A stretch of DNA of 64,000 nucleotides, taken from the NCBI GenBank assembly GCA_020725465.1, contig DYEY01000059.1:1-64000 (forward strand). Reading direction: 5' to 3'. Each line of letters opens with the position of its first letter. Positions within the stretch are counted from its first letter, which is position 1. This DNA is from Dethiobacter sp. Lineage in GTDB: Bacteria; Bacillota; Dethiobacteria; Dethiobacterales; Dethiobacteraceae. The position numbers and the translations under genes were made by a program. Positions 26,373 to 33,946 of the stretch are shown here, in pieces. Under the pieces are notes generated by a model, which saw nothing but the letters and a program-made list of their open reading frames with translations, was not told the DNA's origin and made no database searches.

Positions 26373-27293
26373 ATGAAAAGAAGTATCATGATTCTTTTGA
26401 CGGTTGCCCTGATTGCTGCCCTTGCCGGCTGCGGCGGCAGAGGGCCGGCGGCGCCCACGCCGCCCCCGGCCGCGCCGCAGGGTCCTTTTCCTCTTTCGGT
26501 CACAGATGACACGGGCAACCCGGTAACAATCGAAGCGGAGCCACGGCGCATCGTGTCCCTGATCCCCAGCCTCACTGAGATACTGTTTGCCCTTGAACTG
26601 GGCGACAGGGTGGTGGGGGTGACCAACTGGTGCAACTATCCCCCTGCAGCGCTGGCGGTGGAGAAAGTCGGTGACGCCTTTACCCCCAACGCCGAAAAAA
26701 TCATTGCCCTGGAGCCGGACGTGGTGATTGCGCCGCGTGGCTCAGCGGTGCAGGAGATCCTGGGGTTGCTTGAGGAAAACGGCATTACCACCCTGATGTT
26801 TGACCCAAAGACCATGGACGCCATCAACGAAACCATTATCAGGGTGGCACGGGCGGCCGGCGTGGAGGAAAGAGGCCGGCAGCTGGCGCAGAAGTTGTCC
26901 GCTGACCGGCAGGCCTTCGCAGCCAAGGTGCAAAAAATTGACGCCAGGTATCGTCCCAAAGTGTTCGTGCTGCTGGATACCGAGTATATTTTTACGGTGG
27001 GTGACGGCGAATACCTGTCTGAAATGATTGTGGAAGCCGGTGGCTACAACTCCGCCGCCGGGTACGGTGAAGGCTACCCGCTCCTTTCCGAGGAAGTCCT
27101 GTTTGAGCTGGACCCGGATATTATTATCTGCACTTTCCCCATGAGCGACCAGGTGCTGGCTAAGGCCGCCTGGCGGGAACTGTCCGCGGTGAAACACGGC
27201 CGGGTTTATGACGTGGACGGCGACCTGGTTTCCCGCCCCGGGCCGCGGGTGGTGCTGGGGCTGGAAGAGCTGCACCGTGTTTTCTTTAAATAA
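26373..27293 (+). CDS. btuF: Cobalamin/corrinoid-binding lipoprotein BtuF-like
   Basis: Periplasmic-type (here membrane-anchored) solute-binding protein of 306 residues. The lipobox is ALAGC with Cys at about residue 20, and a Pro/Ala-rich linker follows. The fold-class motifs are PRRIVSLIPSLTEILFAL and VVGVTNWCNYP. A cobalamin riboswitch lies directly upstream and permease and ATPase genes directly downstream, so the ligand is a corrinoid. ATG 26373 follows GCGGAGGG. Confidence 0.9.
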   Translation: MKRSIMILLTVALIAALAGCGGRGPAAPTPPPAAPQGPFPLSVTDDTGNPVTIEAEPRRIVSLIPSLTEILFALELGDRVVGVTNWCNYPPAALAVEKVGDAFTPNAEKIIALEPDVVIAPRGSAVQEILGLLEENGITTLMFDPKTMDAINETIIRVARAAGVEERGRQLAQKLSADRQAFAAKVQKIDARYRPKVFVLLDTEYIFTVGDGEYLSEMIVEAGGYNSAAGYGEGYPLLSEEVLFELDPDIIICTFPMSDQVLAKAAWRELSAVKHGRVYDVDGDLVSRPGPRVVLGLEELHRVFFK

Positions 27294-28338
27294 TTTGTCA
27301 AAAAACAAAAAAGCGGCCGTTTTTGCCGTGCTGCTACCGGCTTTGGCCGTGACACTTGTCCTGGCGGCGGCACTAGGCAGCGTGGCTGTCCATCCCGCTG
27401 TTACCCTGCGCGTCGTCCTTTCCCGGCTGGGCTTGAGCGGAGGCCCGGCCGGGATTGCTGATATTCCGGCTTCGGCAGTCAACATTGTCTGGAACCTGCG
27501 CCTGCCCCGGGTGCTCCTGGGTGCCCTGGTGGGGGCGTCACTGGCTATGGCCGGGACTGCTTTTCAGGGGCTGCTGCGCAACCCCCTGGCCGATCCCTTT
27601 ACCATCGGCGTCTCCAGCGGCGCCGCCGCCGCGGCCACGGTGGCCCTGCTGCTGCGCCAGCTTGCCGGGCTAAATTTCCCCCACATGGTGCCGCTTTTCG
27701 CTTTTGCCGGCGCGGTCATGGCCCTGTTTTTCGTCTATAACCTGGCACGAATCGGTGGCCGGGTACCGGTGGTAACGCTGCTTTTGGCCGGGGTGGTGGT
27801 CTCCAGTTTTCTTTCCGCGGTCATTTCCATGCTGATGGTGCTGGCCGCCCAGAATATGCACGGCATATTCTTCTGGCTGTCCGGGGGCCTGATGATGCGC
27901 TCCTGGCAGCATCTCTGGCTGATATTGCCCTACCCGGTCCTGGGCGGCGCGGTGTTTTTCGCCTATTCCCGGGAACTGAACATCCTGCTGCTTGGCGAAG
28001 AGGCGGCGCACCACCTGGGAGTCAGGGTGGAAACCACCAAAAAAGTGCTCCTGGTCACCGCTTCGCTGGTGACGGCGGGGGCGGTTGCGGTCAGCGGTAT
28101 GATCGGGTTTGTGGGCCTTATTATCCCTCACGCCGTGAGGATGGTTACCGGGCCGGACCACCGGGTGCTGCTGCCGGCATCGGCCCTCTGTGGCGCCATC
28201 TTCCTGGTCTGGGCCGACGTGGCGGCCCGGACCGTCATGTCGCCGCAGGAACTGCCGGTGGGCATCATCACCGCTTTCGTGGGGGCGCCCTTCTTTATCA
28301 GCCTTTTGCGCCGCAAGAAAAATGAAATCCGCTTTTAA
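27277..28338 (+). CDS. btuC: Cobalamin ABC transporter permease BtuC-like
   Basis: FecCD-family permease of 353 residues with about ten helices. Signatures are RLPRVLLGALVGASLAMAG, LLRNPLADPFTIGVSSGAA and GMIGFVGLIIPHAVRM. The probable start is GTG 27277, with GGAAGAG 8 nt upstream, which overlaps the end of btuF by 17 nt. A TTG at 27295 has no ribosome site. The open frame extends further upstream only as a shadow of btuF. It forms the importer with BtuF and the following ATPase. Confidence 0.9.
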   Translation: MFSLNNLSKNKKAAVFAVLLPALAVTLVLAAALGSVAVHPAVTLRVVLSRLGLSGGPAGIADIPASAVNIVWNLRLPRVLLGALVGASLAMAGTAFQGLLRNPLADPFTIGVSSGAAAAATVALLLRQLAGLNFPHMVPLFAFAGAVMALFFVYNLARIGGRVPVVTLLLAGVVVSSFLSAVISMLMVLAAQNMHGIFFWLSGGLMMRSWQHLWLILPYPVLGGAVFFAYSRELNILLLGEEAAHHLGVRVETTKKVLLVTASLVTAGAVAVSGMIGFVGLIIPHAVRMVTGPDHRVLLPASALCGAIFLVWADVAARTVMSPQELPVGIITAFVGAPFFISLLRRKKNEIRF

Positions 28339-28356
28339 TCCGCGGGAGAGGGCAAA

Positions 28357-29676
28357 ATGAGGATAGAAGCTGTGAACCTGAAATTTGCCTACGGGGAAAA
28401 AACGGTGCTGGACGGCGTTTCCTTCCGCCTGGCCGCAGGCTCCCTGTGCGCGCTGATCGGTCCCAACGGCAGCGGCAAGACCACCTTGCTAAAAATACTC
28501 AGCTCTGTGCTAAAGCCCGCCAGGGGCCGGGTGCTCCTTGACGGCAGGCCGCTTGGGTCTTTTGCGCCGCGGGAGCTGGCCAGGACCCTGGCGGTGGTGA
28601 GCCAGGGAGGTGACGCCGGGTATCTCTTTACGGTGGAAGAGCTGGTGTCTATGGGCCGGGCGCCTTATCTCGGACGTTTCCAGTCGGAGACGGCCAGCGA
28701 TAAGGAAATCGTGCGTCAGGTGCTGGAGCTGACCGGCTGCCTGTATCTGAAAGACCGGCTGGTCAGCCGGCTAAGCGGCGGTGAGCGCCAGAGGGTGTCC
28801 ATCGCCCGGGCCCTGGCCCAGCAGCCCCGGGTACTGCTCCTGGACGAACCTACCTCCCACCTGGACATCGGTTACCAGCGGGAGATCCTGGACCTGTTGA
28901 AACAGCTGAACATGGCAGAGGGTATGACGGTGGTGGCGGTGCTCCACGACCTGAACCTGGCCTCTTACTTCGCGGGCACCCTTTTTTTGCTTAACAAGGG
29001 GAAAATAGAGGCGGCCGGACCTCCTTCGGAGGTGGTGACGGCAGAACATATCGCCAGCGTTTACCGTACCGGTGTCTTGGTCACCCCGCACCCGGTGCTG
29101 GGCACGCCCCATGTTTTCCTGCTGCCCGTGCAGCGCGGCCTAAACTCCCGCAAAAACTACCGTGTCCACGTGCTGGCCGGCGGCGGCAGTGCCGGCGAGC
29201 TGCTGCGCGACCTGGCCGAGGCCGGGTATGACGTCAGCGCCGGCGTGCTGAACGTGGGCGACAGCGACTGGGAAGCGGCACGGGCCCTCGGCTTACCGGT
29301 GGTGGAGGAGGCGCCTTTCTCTCCCATCTCGCCGGCGCGACACGCCGAAAACCTGTCCCTGGTGCGGGAGGCCAAAGCGGTTATCCTGGCGGAGGCGCCG
29401 GTGGGACATGGCAACATCCTTAATCTGCAGGCGGCAACCGAGGCCCTCAGGGGAAACACCCCCCTCTTTATAATGGAGGAGCGGCCGGCCCGCCCCCGCG
29501 ATTTCACCGGCGGCGAGGGGGAACGCCTGCTTCGTGCCCTGAAGCAAAACGGCGGGCGCGTTATAAACGAAAAAGCCCGGCTGTACCGGGCCCTGCGGGA
29601 GCTTAACTCAGGTGACCAGCTCAATCAGCTTCAAAACCTGCCTGGACTGACCGTAGACCAGGAGCGTGTCGTTTAA
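28357..29676 (+). CDS. btuD: Cobalamin ABC transporter ATPase with extra C-terminal domain
   Basis: ATP-binding subunit of 439 residues. The ATPase part (about 1-255) has Walker A IGPNGSGKTT, the signature LSGGERQRVSIARAL, Walker B VLLLDEPTSHLD and the switch His in AVLHDLNLA. It is unusually long. From about residue 265 a second alpha/beta domain follows (YRVHVLAGGGSAGELLRDL, GYDVSAGVLNVGDSDWEAA, AVILAEAPVGHGN), with a Rossmann-like alternation of strands and helices. Similar tails occur on some B12/Fe ATPases of Firmicutes; the function is unknown. The last 23 codons run into the 3' end of a gene on the other strand. Confidence 0.88.
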   Translation: MRIEAVNLKFAYGEKTVLDGVSFRLAAGSLCALIGPNGSGKTTLLKILSSVLKPARGRVLLDGRPLGSFAPRELARTLAVVSQGGDAGYLFTVEELVSMGRAPYLGRFQSETASDKEIVRQVLELTGCLYLKDRLVSRLSGGERQRVSIARALAQQPRVLLLDEPTSHLDIGYQREILDLLKQLNMAEGMTVVAVLHDLNLASYFAGTLFLLNKGKIEAAGPPSEVVTAEHIASVYRTGVLVTPHPVLGTPHVFLLPVQRGLNSRKNYRVHVLAGGGSAGELLRDLAEAGYDVSAGVLNVGDSDWEAARALGLPVVEEAPFSPISPARHAENLSLVREAKAVILAEAPVGHGNILNLQAATEALRGNTPLFIMEERPARPRDFTGGEGERLLRALKQNGGRVINEKARLYRALRELNSGDQLNQLQNLPGLTVDQERVV

Positions 29677-30291
29677 GCGCAGGTCATCGCTGCCCCGCGG
29701 CGTGTGGATAACGGTTCCGTCCCGCCGGATGGACAGGACCAGCACTCCCCTGTCCCGGAGCCTGGCTTCGCTTAAAAGCTTGCCCACCAGCGGCGCTTCT
29801 GTGCTGAGGGTAACCTCGGCTATGGTGTGGTTGTCGTCAAGCCGCAGTATTTCTTCCACCGGACGGCGCCGCAGGGAGGGCTGCCTGGAAAGCTGTCGCT
29901 CCAGGTGCCGGTCAAAGAAGGAAACGATGAACCGGTTGCGGAAAAAAAAGCAGACAATCAGCAGTGTGCTGGCAGCCACAAAAAAATCCTTTGGGCCGGA
30001 GAAACCGGTCCCCAGCAGGCGGACGGTGATGGATATAATAAAGGCCAGCACGATGGGCCCAAGGATCATCAAAAACATGGCAATGCGGCGTCGCACCGGG
30101 TGCCGGACTACCAGTTCCGATTCAGAGGTGGTGTAGCCGGCAGCGGTGATAAGGGATATGGCCTGAAAACGGGCGGTATCGCGGTCAAGGCCGGTCAGCT
30201 TAAGCATCACCGCCGCTACTTCCACCACCAATGTAATCAGGGCCACAATCAAAAACAGCAACGGTATCTCCGTCAACCCGGCCACCTCCAA
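29608..30291 (-). CDS. Membrane protein with TrkA-C (RCK_C) domain
   Basis: Protein of 227 residues. Three hydrophobic helices lie at about 8-33, 70-95 and 102-118, and a cytoplasmic TrkA-C domain at about 150-225 (TEAPLVGKLLSEARLRDRGV, DTLLVYGQ). The central block TARFQAISLITAAGYTTSESE resembles part of a TrkH-type pore but is too short for a transporter. A ligand-gated regulator of ion transport is likely; the partner is unknown. It ends inside btuD, convergent with it, sharing 69 nt. Confidence 0.75.
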   Translation of the reverse strand: MEVAGLTEIPLLFLIVALITLVVEVAAVMLKLTGLDRDTARFQAISLITAAGYTTSESELVVRHPVRRRIAMFLMILGPIVLAFIISITVRLLGTGFSGPKDFFVAASTLLIVCFFFRNRFIVSFFDRHLERQLSRQPSLRRRPVEEILRLDDNHTIAEVTLSTEAPLVGKLLSEARLRDRGVLVLSIRRDGTVIHTPRGSDDLRLNDTLLVYGQSRQVLKLIELVT

Positions 30292-30487
30292 CTTCTGCCT
30301 TAAATTGTAGCAGAAACTAACACCCTACGCAAACCGCCTGGGATTACACGGTGCGATTACTGCACAAACTGCATCCGCATTGTTCATTACAGGAAGAATG
30401 GTTAGTGACCTGCTCAGTTTTTTTTTTGCTATAACTCCGCTCGCTTCGTTTGCTGGGTTAGGCCTGACAGTTCTTTTGTCACCTTCT

Positions 30488-30676
30488 TTACGACGCGCTT
30501 TCCTCCACCGCCCCGCGCGGGCAGATCCTGACGCAAACGCCGCAACCGCGGCAGACATCCTGGTCGATATAGAATCGGTCGTCTACCTGCCTGACAGCGC
30601 TGACCGGGCACTGGCGCCGGACAGGACAGCGGGGTGACATGTCACAGAGTTTTGTATTAATGGCGAACTTTATCAT
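30488..30676 (-). CDS. Small ferredoxin-like 4Fe-4S protein
   Basis: Protein of 62 residues. The second half holds a complete cluster motif, CRGCGVCVRICP. The first half has only CDMSPRCPVRRQCPV, with wider spacing, so a second cluster may be atypical or absent. ATG 30676 follows GGGAGGCG on the minus strand. The gene is isolated, about 200 nt from the TrkA-C gene, and its promoter region carries a CsoR-like palindrome. The partner enzyme is unknown. The stretch 30303-30487 downstream shows no gene and no clear terminator. Confidence 0.8.
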   Translation of the reverse strand: MIKFAINTKLCDMSPRCPVRRQCPVSAVRQVDDRFYIDQDVCRGCGVCVRICPRGAVEESAS

Positions 30677-30694
30677 GATGCGCGCCTCCCGATA

Positions 30695-30711
30695 ATACCC
30701 CATTAGGGTAT
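30695..30711 (-). promoter_or_regulatory. CsoR/RcnR/CstR-like operator palindrome
   Basis: ATACCC-CATTA-GGGTAT, a 6-bp inverted repeat with a 5-nt spacer, lies about 20 nt upstream of the ferredoxin start. G-tracts flanked by AT are typical of CsoR-family operators (consensus near TACCCC-N-GGGGTA), which sense Cu, Ni/Co or persulfide. Position over the presumed promoter fits repression. No CsoR-family gene is in the window. Confidence 0.4.
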
Positions 30712-30736
30712 ATCATACAGCAGGCGCTGTTTCCTG

Positions 30737-30913
30737 TCAACGGGCATTATTCCATCCAGCCGATAACATACGCAGGCAAACGGTTACTTGATTGACAGAA
30801 GCCAGATAACCGTCGTCTATTGACACCAGGAGACAGGTGGCGGGACCGGCCGGCTTATAAAGGTCGATGGCAGGGGCGGGCGCCGGGGCCAGCAGTTCAG
30901 CCTCATATAGCAC
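30737..30913 (-). pseudogene. Possible gene remnant or small ORF
   Basis: A 58-codon open frame that reads like protein (LYEAELLAPAPAPAIDLYKP, then ATCLLVSIDDGYLASVNQ) with no usable ribosome site. The frame continues open upstream without a start codon, through a cysteine-rich stretch (CLSCWRCRG). It may be the 3' part of a decayed gene. No family is recognised. This and the adjacent 30,914-30,958 are otherwise empty. Confidence 0.25.
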
Positions 30914-30958
30914 TCCCCGTGACCCACGGCATCTCCAGCAAGACAGGCAATAAAAATG

Positions 30959-30987
30959 TTGTATATACAGAAAAAGAGTGCTATCAT
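30959..30987 (+). promoter_or_regulatory. Promoter of the cobalamin biosynthesis operon
   Basis: TTGTAT (30959-30964), 17-nt spacer, TATCAT (30982-30987) in an AT-rich stretch. The start would fall about 15-20 nt before the second cobalamin aptamer. Confidence 0.5.
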
Positions 30988-31007
30988 ATTATTAAATAAA
31001 ATATTTG

Positions 31008-31235
31008 CTTCAGGTGTCCTGTTGGAATTAAAAGGGAAAGCGGTGAAAATCCGCTGTAGCCCCCGCTACTGTGAGTAGGGATGCACCGGCAACTGCCACT
31101 GGGAAACCGGGAAGGCGCCGGCTGCAGGTGAACTACAAGCCAGGAGACCTGCCTGGAGCGGTTTACTGTCCTTCGGAGGGAAGGAGCCGGACATGTCCTG
31201 TCATACCCCGTTCCCCTGGAGCGGGGTATTCTGTT
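31008..31235 (+). promoter_or_regulatory. Cobalamin riboswitch upstream of cbiM
   Basis: The full B12 box AAGCCAGGAGACCTGCC lies at 31137-31153, and the upstream core CCCGCTACTGTGAGTAGGGA at about 31062-31081, in aptamer order. A terminator-like hairpin follows at 31203-31229, and then the cbiM ribosome site. It should switch off the whole cbi/cob operon, including the cobalt importer and hemA, when adenosylcobalamin is plentiful. Confidence 0.93.
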
Positions 31236-31236
31236 G
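31203..31236 (+). terminator. Expression-platform hairpin of the cbiM riboswitch
   Basis: ATACCCCG (31203-31210) / CGGGGTAT (31222-31229), eight perfect pairs around an 11-nt loop, followed by the moderately T-rich TCTGTTGT. It is probably the regulated terminator. Confidence 0.6.
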
Positions 31237-31290
31237 TCAAGGGGCTCCTCTGTAAATAGTTACCAAAACAGCGGAGGTGAATCATTTTCA

Positions 31291-32022
31291 ATGAAAAAGT
31301 GCGCTTTCCTTTTGACAGTGTTTTTTGTGTTTCCCGCCCCTGCCCACGCCATGCATATCATGGAAGGTTTTTTGCCGGTGGGCTGGTCGGTTTTCTGGAC
31401 CCTGGCCGCCGCGCCGTTTGTGTGGCTGGGGTTTGGGGCGGTGTCCCGGTTGTTTGCGGAGAAGCCCGGGTACAAAATGCTGCTGGCGGTGTGTGGCGCC
31501 TATATCTTTGTCCTGTCTGCACTGAAAATGCCTTCGGTTACCGGCAGCAGTTCCCACCCCACCGGAGTGGGCCTGGGGGCTGTGCTGTTCGGACCGGCGG
31601 TCATGGTGGTGCTAAGCGGCATAGTCCTCCTGTTCCAGGCAATCCTTTTGGCACATGGCGGCATCAGCACGCTGGGCGCCAACGTTATTTCCATGGGGGT
31701 GGCCGGCCCCCTTTTGGCCTACGGCGCCTACCGCCTGGGTGTAAGAGCGGGGCTGTCTCGCACCATGGCGGTTTTTGCCGCCGCTTTCACCGGCAGCCTG
31801 GCCACCTATATTGCCACTTCCCTGCAGCTGGCTCTGGCTTTTCCCATGGAGACCGGCGGCATTGCCGCCTCCTTTGCCAGGTTCGCCGGAATATTCGCTC
31901 TGACGCAGGCGCCGCTGGCGGTGTGTGAGGGTATACTGACCGTGATAATCTTCAATGTATTGTTAAATTACAACCGTGAGGAAGTGCAGCTGCTGCTGCG
32001 TACCGGAAAGGAGGCGGCCTGA
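31291..32022 (+). CDS. cbiM: Cobalt ECF transporter S component CbiM
   Basis: Substrate-binding membrane subunit of the energy-coupling-factor cobalt importer, 243 residues. A cleavable N-terminal sequence (KKCAFLLTVFFVFPAPAHA) precedes MHIMEGFLP, the metal-binding N-terminus of the mature family proteins. Other motifs are KMPSVTGSSSHPTGVGLG and LLAHGGISTLGANVISMG. ATG 31291 has GCGGAGGTGA upstream. It is first in the operon behind the riboswitch. Confidence 0.95.
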   Translation: MKKCAFLLTVFFVFPAPAHAMHIMEGFLPVGWSVFWTLAAAPFVWLGFGAVSRLFAEKPGYKMLLAVCGAYIFVLSALKMPSVTGSSSHPTGVGLGAVLFGPAVMVVLSGIVLLFQAILLAHGGISTLGANVISMGVAGPLLAYGAYRLGVRAGLSRTMAVFAAAFTGSLATYIATSLQLALAFPMETGGIAASFARFAGIFALTQAPLAVCEGILTVIIFNVLLNYNREEVQLLLRTGKEAA

Positions 32023-32024
32023 TA

Positions 32025-32312
32025 ATGCAAAAACGTACTTACCTGCTTCTTGCTTTCATTGCTGTTCTGATTTTGGCGGCTCCGCTATTACTTTTACCCG
32101 GAGGGGAATTTGAAGGCAGCGATGACCTGGCCGGGGAAGAGGCGCTGGCCATCAGGCCGGATTACCAGCCGTGGCTTGATAATATTTTGGCCCTGCCCGA
32201 CAGCGCGGAGAGCCTGCTTTTCGCCCTGCAGGCCGCGGTTGGCAGCGGTTTTATCGGTTTTTACCTGGGCAGGGTAATTACGCGCAAGCAGATGACGGCG
32301 GAAAAGGCGTGA
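32025..32312 (+). CDS. cbiN: Cobalt ECF transporter accessory subunit CbiN
   Basis: Small two-helix protein of 95 residues that loads cobalt onto CbiM. The family segments are RPDYQPWLDN and ESLLFALQAAVGSGFIGFYL. It lies 2 nt after cbiM and overlaps cbiQ by 4 nt. Confidence 0.94.
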   Translation: MQKRTYLLLAFIAVLILAAPLLLLPGGEFEGSDDLAGEEALAIRPDYQPWLDNILALPDSAESLLFALQAAVGSGFIGFYLGRVITRKQMTAEKA

Positions 32313-33076
32313 ACCTGTTTGACCGCTATGCCAACACCGGTGCCCTGAAGGCGGTCCATCCCGGGGAGAAGGTCTGTTTTGCCGCGGCCTGCCTGCTGCT
32401 TGCGCTTTTCTTCTCCAGCAACCACGTTTCGGTGGCCGTTTTCCTGATAATGAGCGCGGTGCTGCTTGGCCGGGCGGGCGTACCCTTCCGGCTGTACGGG
32501 AAACTGGTGTTAATGCCGTTCTTTTTCCTGATCCCCGGCTGCCTGGCGGTAGCCCTGGTCACTTTGCCGGCGGCCGGGACGGCATTTTTTGTTTTGCCGT
32601 TTTTTTCCCCGGCTGTGGGTATAACGGCGCAAAGCCTGGCGCTGGCGGTTACCATACTGCTCAGGTCGCTGGCCGCGGTATTCTGCCTTTATTTTTTGGC
32701 CCTGACTACCCCCTTTAATGACCTGGCCTGGGTAATGAGGAAAGCCCGCACGCCCGAAGCGGTGGTGGAGCTGGCGGCGCTGACGTACCGTTTTATCTTT
32801 GTGCTGGCAGATACCGGCGCCCGCATTTATACCGCGCAGGCTTCACGCCTGGGGTTTACCTCGGCCGGGAATGCTTTTAAATCCCTGGGAGGGCTGGCTG
32901 CCGGCCTTTACCTTTGGGCTTACCACCGTTCCCGGCTTCTTACCTTTGCGCTGGAAGCCCGCTGCTACCACGGCCGCTTCCCGGTGCTGGACAACGGCTT
33001 TGCCCCGTCAGCGGGGAACCGTTTGGCTATAGCCGGTACAGTTGTACTGCTTACGGTGATGGGCCTTGTCTTTTAG
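32309..33076 (+). CDS. cbiQ: Cobalt ECF transporter T component CbiQ
   Basis: EcfT-type transmembrane coupling protein of 255 residues with about six helices. The opening DRYANTGALKAVHPGEKV is typical. The coupling helices include ALTYRFIFVLADTGARIY and the AxARG-like motifs QASRLGF and ALEARCYHG, which contact CbiO. It begins at GTG 32309 within the end of cbiN. Confidence 0.93.
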   Translation: MNLFDRYANTGALKAVHPGEKVCFAAACLLLALFFSSNHVSVAVFLIMSAVLLGRAGVPFRLYGKLVLMPFFFLIPGCLAVALVTLPAAGTAFFVLPFFSPAVGITAQSLALAVTILLRSLAAVFCLYFLALTTPFNDLAWVMRKARTPEAVVELAALTYRFIFVLADTGARIYTAQASRLGFTSAGNAFKSLGGLAAGLYLWAYHRSRLLTFALEARCYHGRFPVLDNGFAPSAGNRLAIAGTVVLLTVMGLVF

Positions 33077-33100
33077 CCGGAAATTGACGGAGGGCTTACG

Positions 33101-33928
33101 TTGACCAGATATATAATCCAGGTGGAAGATATCCACTACACCTACCCGGACGGGACCGGCGCCTTGCGTGGCTTGTCCCTTTCAGTGGCGGCCGGATCCA
33201 AAACGGCGGTGCTCGGCGCCAACGGGTCGGGGAAAACAACCCTGTTTCTCTGCTTAAACGGTCTCCTGAAACCCCAGAAAGGTACCATCTGCTTTGACGG
33301 GGAGACGCTGTCACAAAAGCGGCAGGCTCTGAAAAAACTGCGCAGCAGGGTGGGTATCGTTTTCCAGGACCCGGATACCCAGCTGTTTTCAGCCAGTGTG
33401 CTGCAGGAGGTGGCCTTTGGTCCCCTTAATCTGGGCCTGAAAAAAGAGGAAGTGCTGCGGCGGGTGACGAGGGCCATGGAGATAACCGGTATTGCCGGGC
33501 TGCAGGATAAAGCTACCCACCTGCTGAGTTACGGTCAGAAAAAAAGGGTGGCCATCGCCGGTATACTGGCCATGGAACCGGAGGTACTGATCTGCGACGA
33601 ACCAACCGCCTGGCTGGACCAAAAGCATGCGGACAAAATAATGGATTTGTTTTGCCGTATTAACAGGGCGGGGACAACGGTGATAATTTCCACCCACGAC
33701 CCGGACCTGGCCTATGCCTTTGCCGACCGCATAGTTATCCTGGAGCAGGGATCAGTGCTGGGAGCAGGGGGGCCGGAAGCGGTGTTCCTCGACGATGATC
33801 TCCTGGCCAGGGCGGGCCTGAGGCAGCCGCAGGTCCTGGAAACATACCGCAAGCTGCGCGCGGGCGGTTACCTGCGGGAAGGCTTCCCGCTGCCCCGCAC
33901 CAGGGAAGAACTGTTGCAGATGCTCTGA
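33101..33928 (+). CDS. cbiO: Cobalt ECF transporter ATPase CbiO
   Basis: ATP-binding subunit of 275 residues. Walker A is GANGSGKTT, the Q-loop lies in VFQDPDTQLFSASV (typical of ECF ATPases), the signature is LSYGQKKRVAIAG, and Walker B is VLICDEPTAWLD. The TTG at 33101 follows GACGGAGGG. It completes the cbiMNQO importer. Confidence 0.94.
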   Translation: MTRYIIQVEDIHYTYPDGTGALRGLSLSVAAGSKTAVLGANGSGKTTLFLCLNGLLKPQKGTICFDGETLSQKRQALKKLRSRVGIVFQDPDTQLFSASVLQEVAFGPLNLGLKKEEVLRRVTRAMEITGIAGLQDKATHLLSYGQKKRVAIAGILAMEPEVLICDEPTAWLDQKHADKIMDLFCRINRAGTTVIISTHDPDLAYAFADRIVILEQGSVLGAGGPEAVFLDDDLLARAGLRQPQVLETYRKLRAGGYLREGFPLPRTREELLQML

Positions 33929-33946
33929 TGGCAGGGAGGGATATCT

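Noticed and set aside
26267-26509. 80-codon plus frame across the riboswitch end and btuF start
   Set aside because: Runs through the expression platform and a different frame of the btuF signal peptide.
30380-30637. 85-codon plus frame opposite the ferredoxin gene
   Set aside because: The minus strand encodes a clear 4Fe-4S motif with a good ribosome site; the plus frame has neither.
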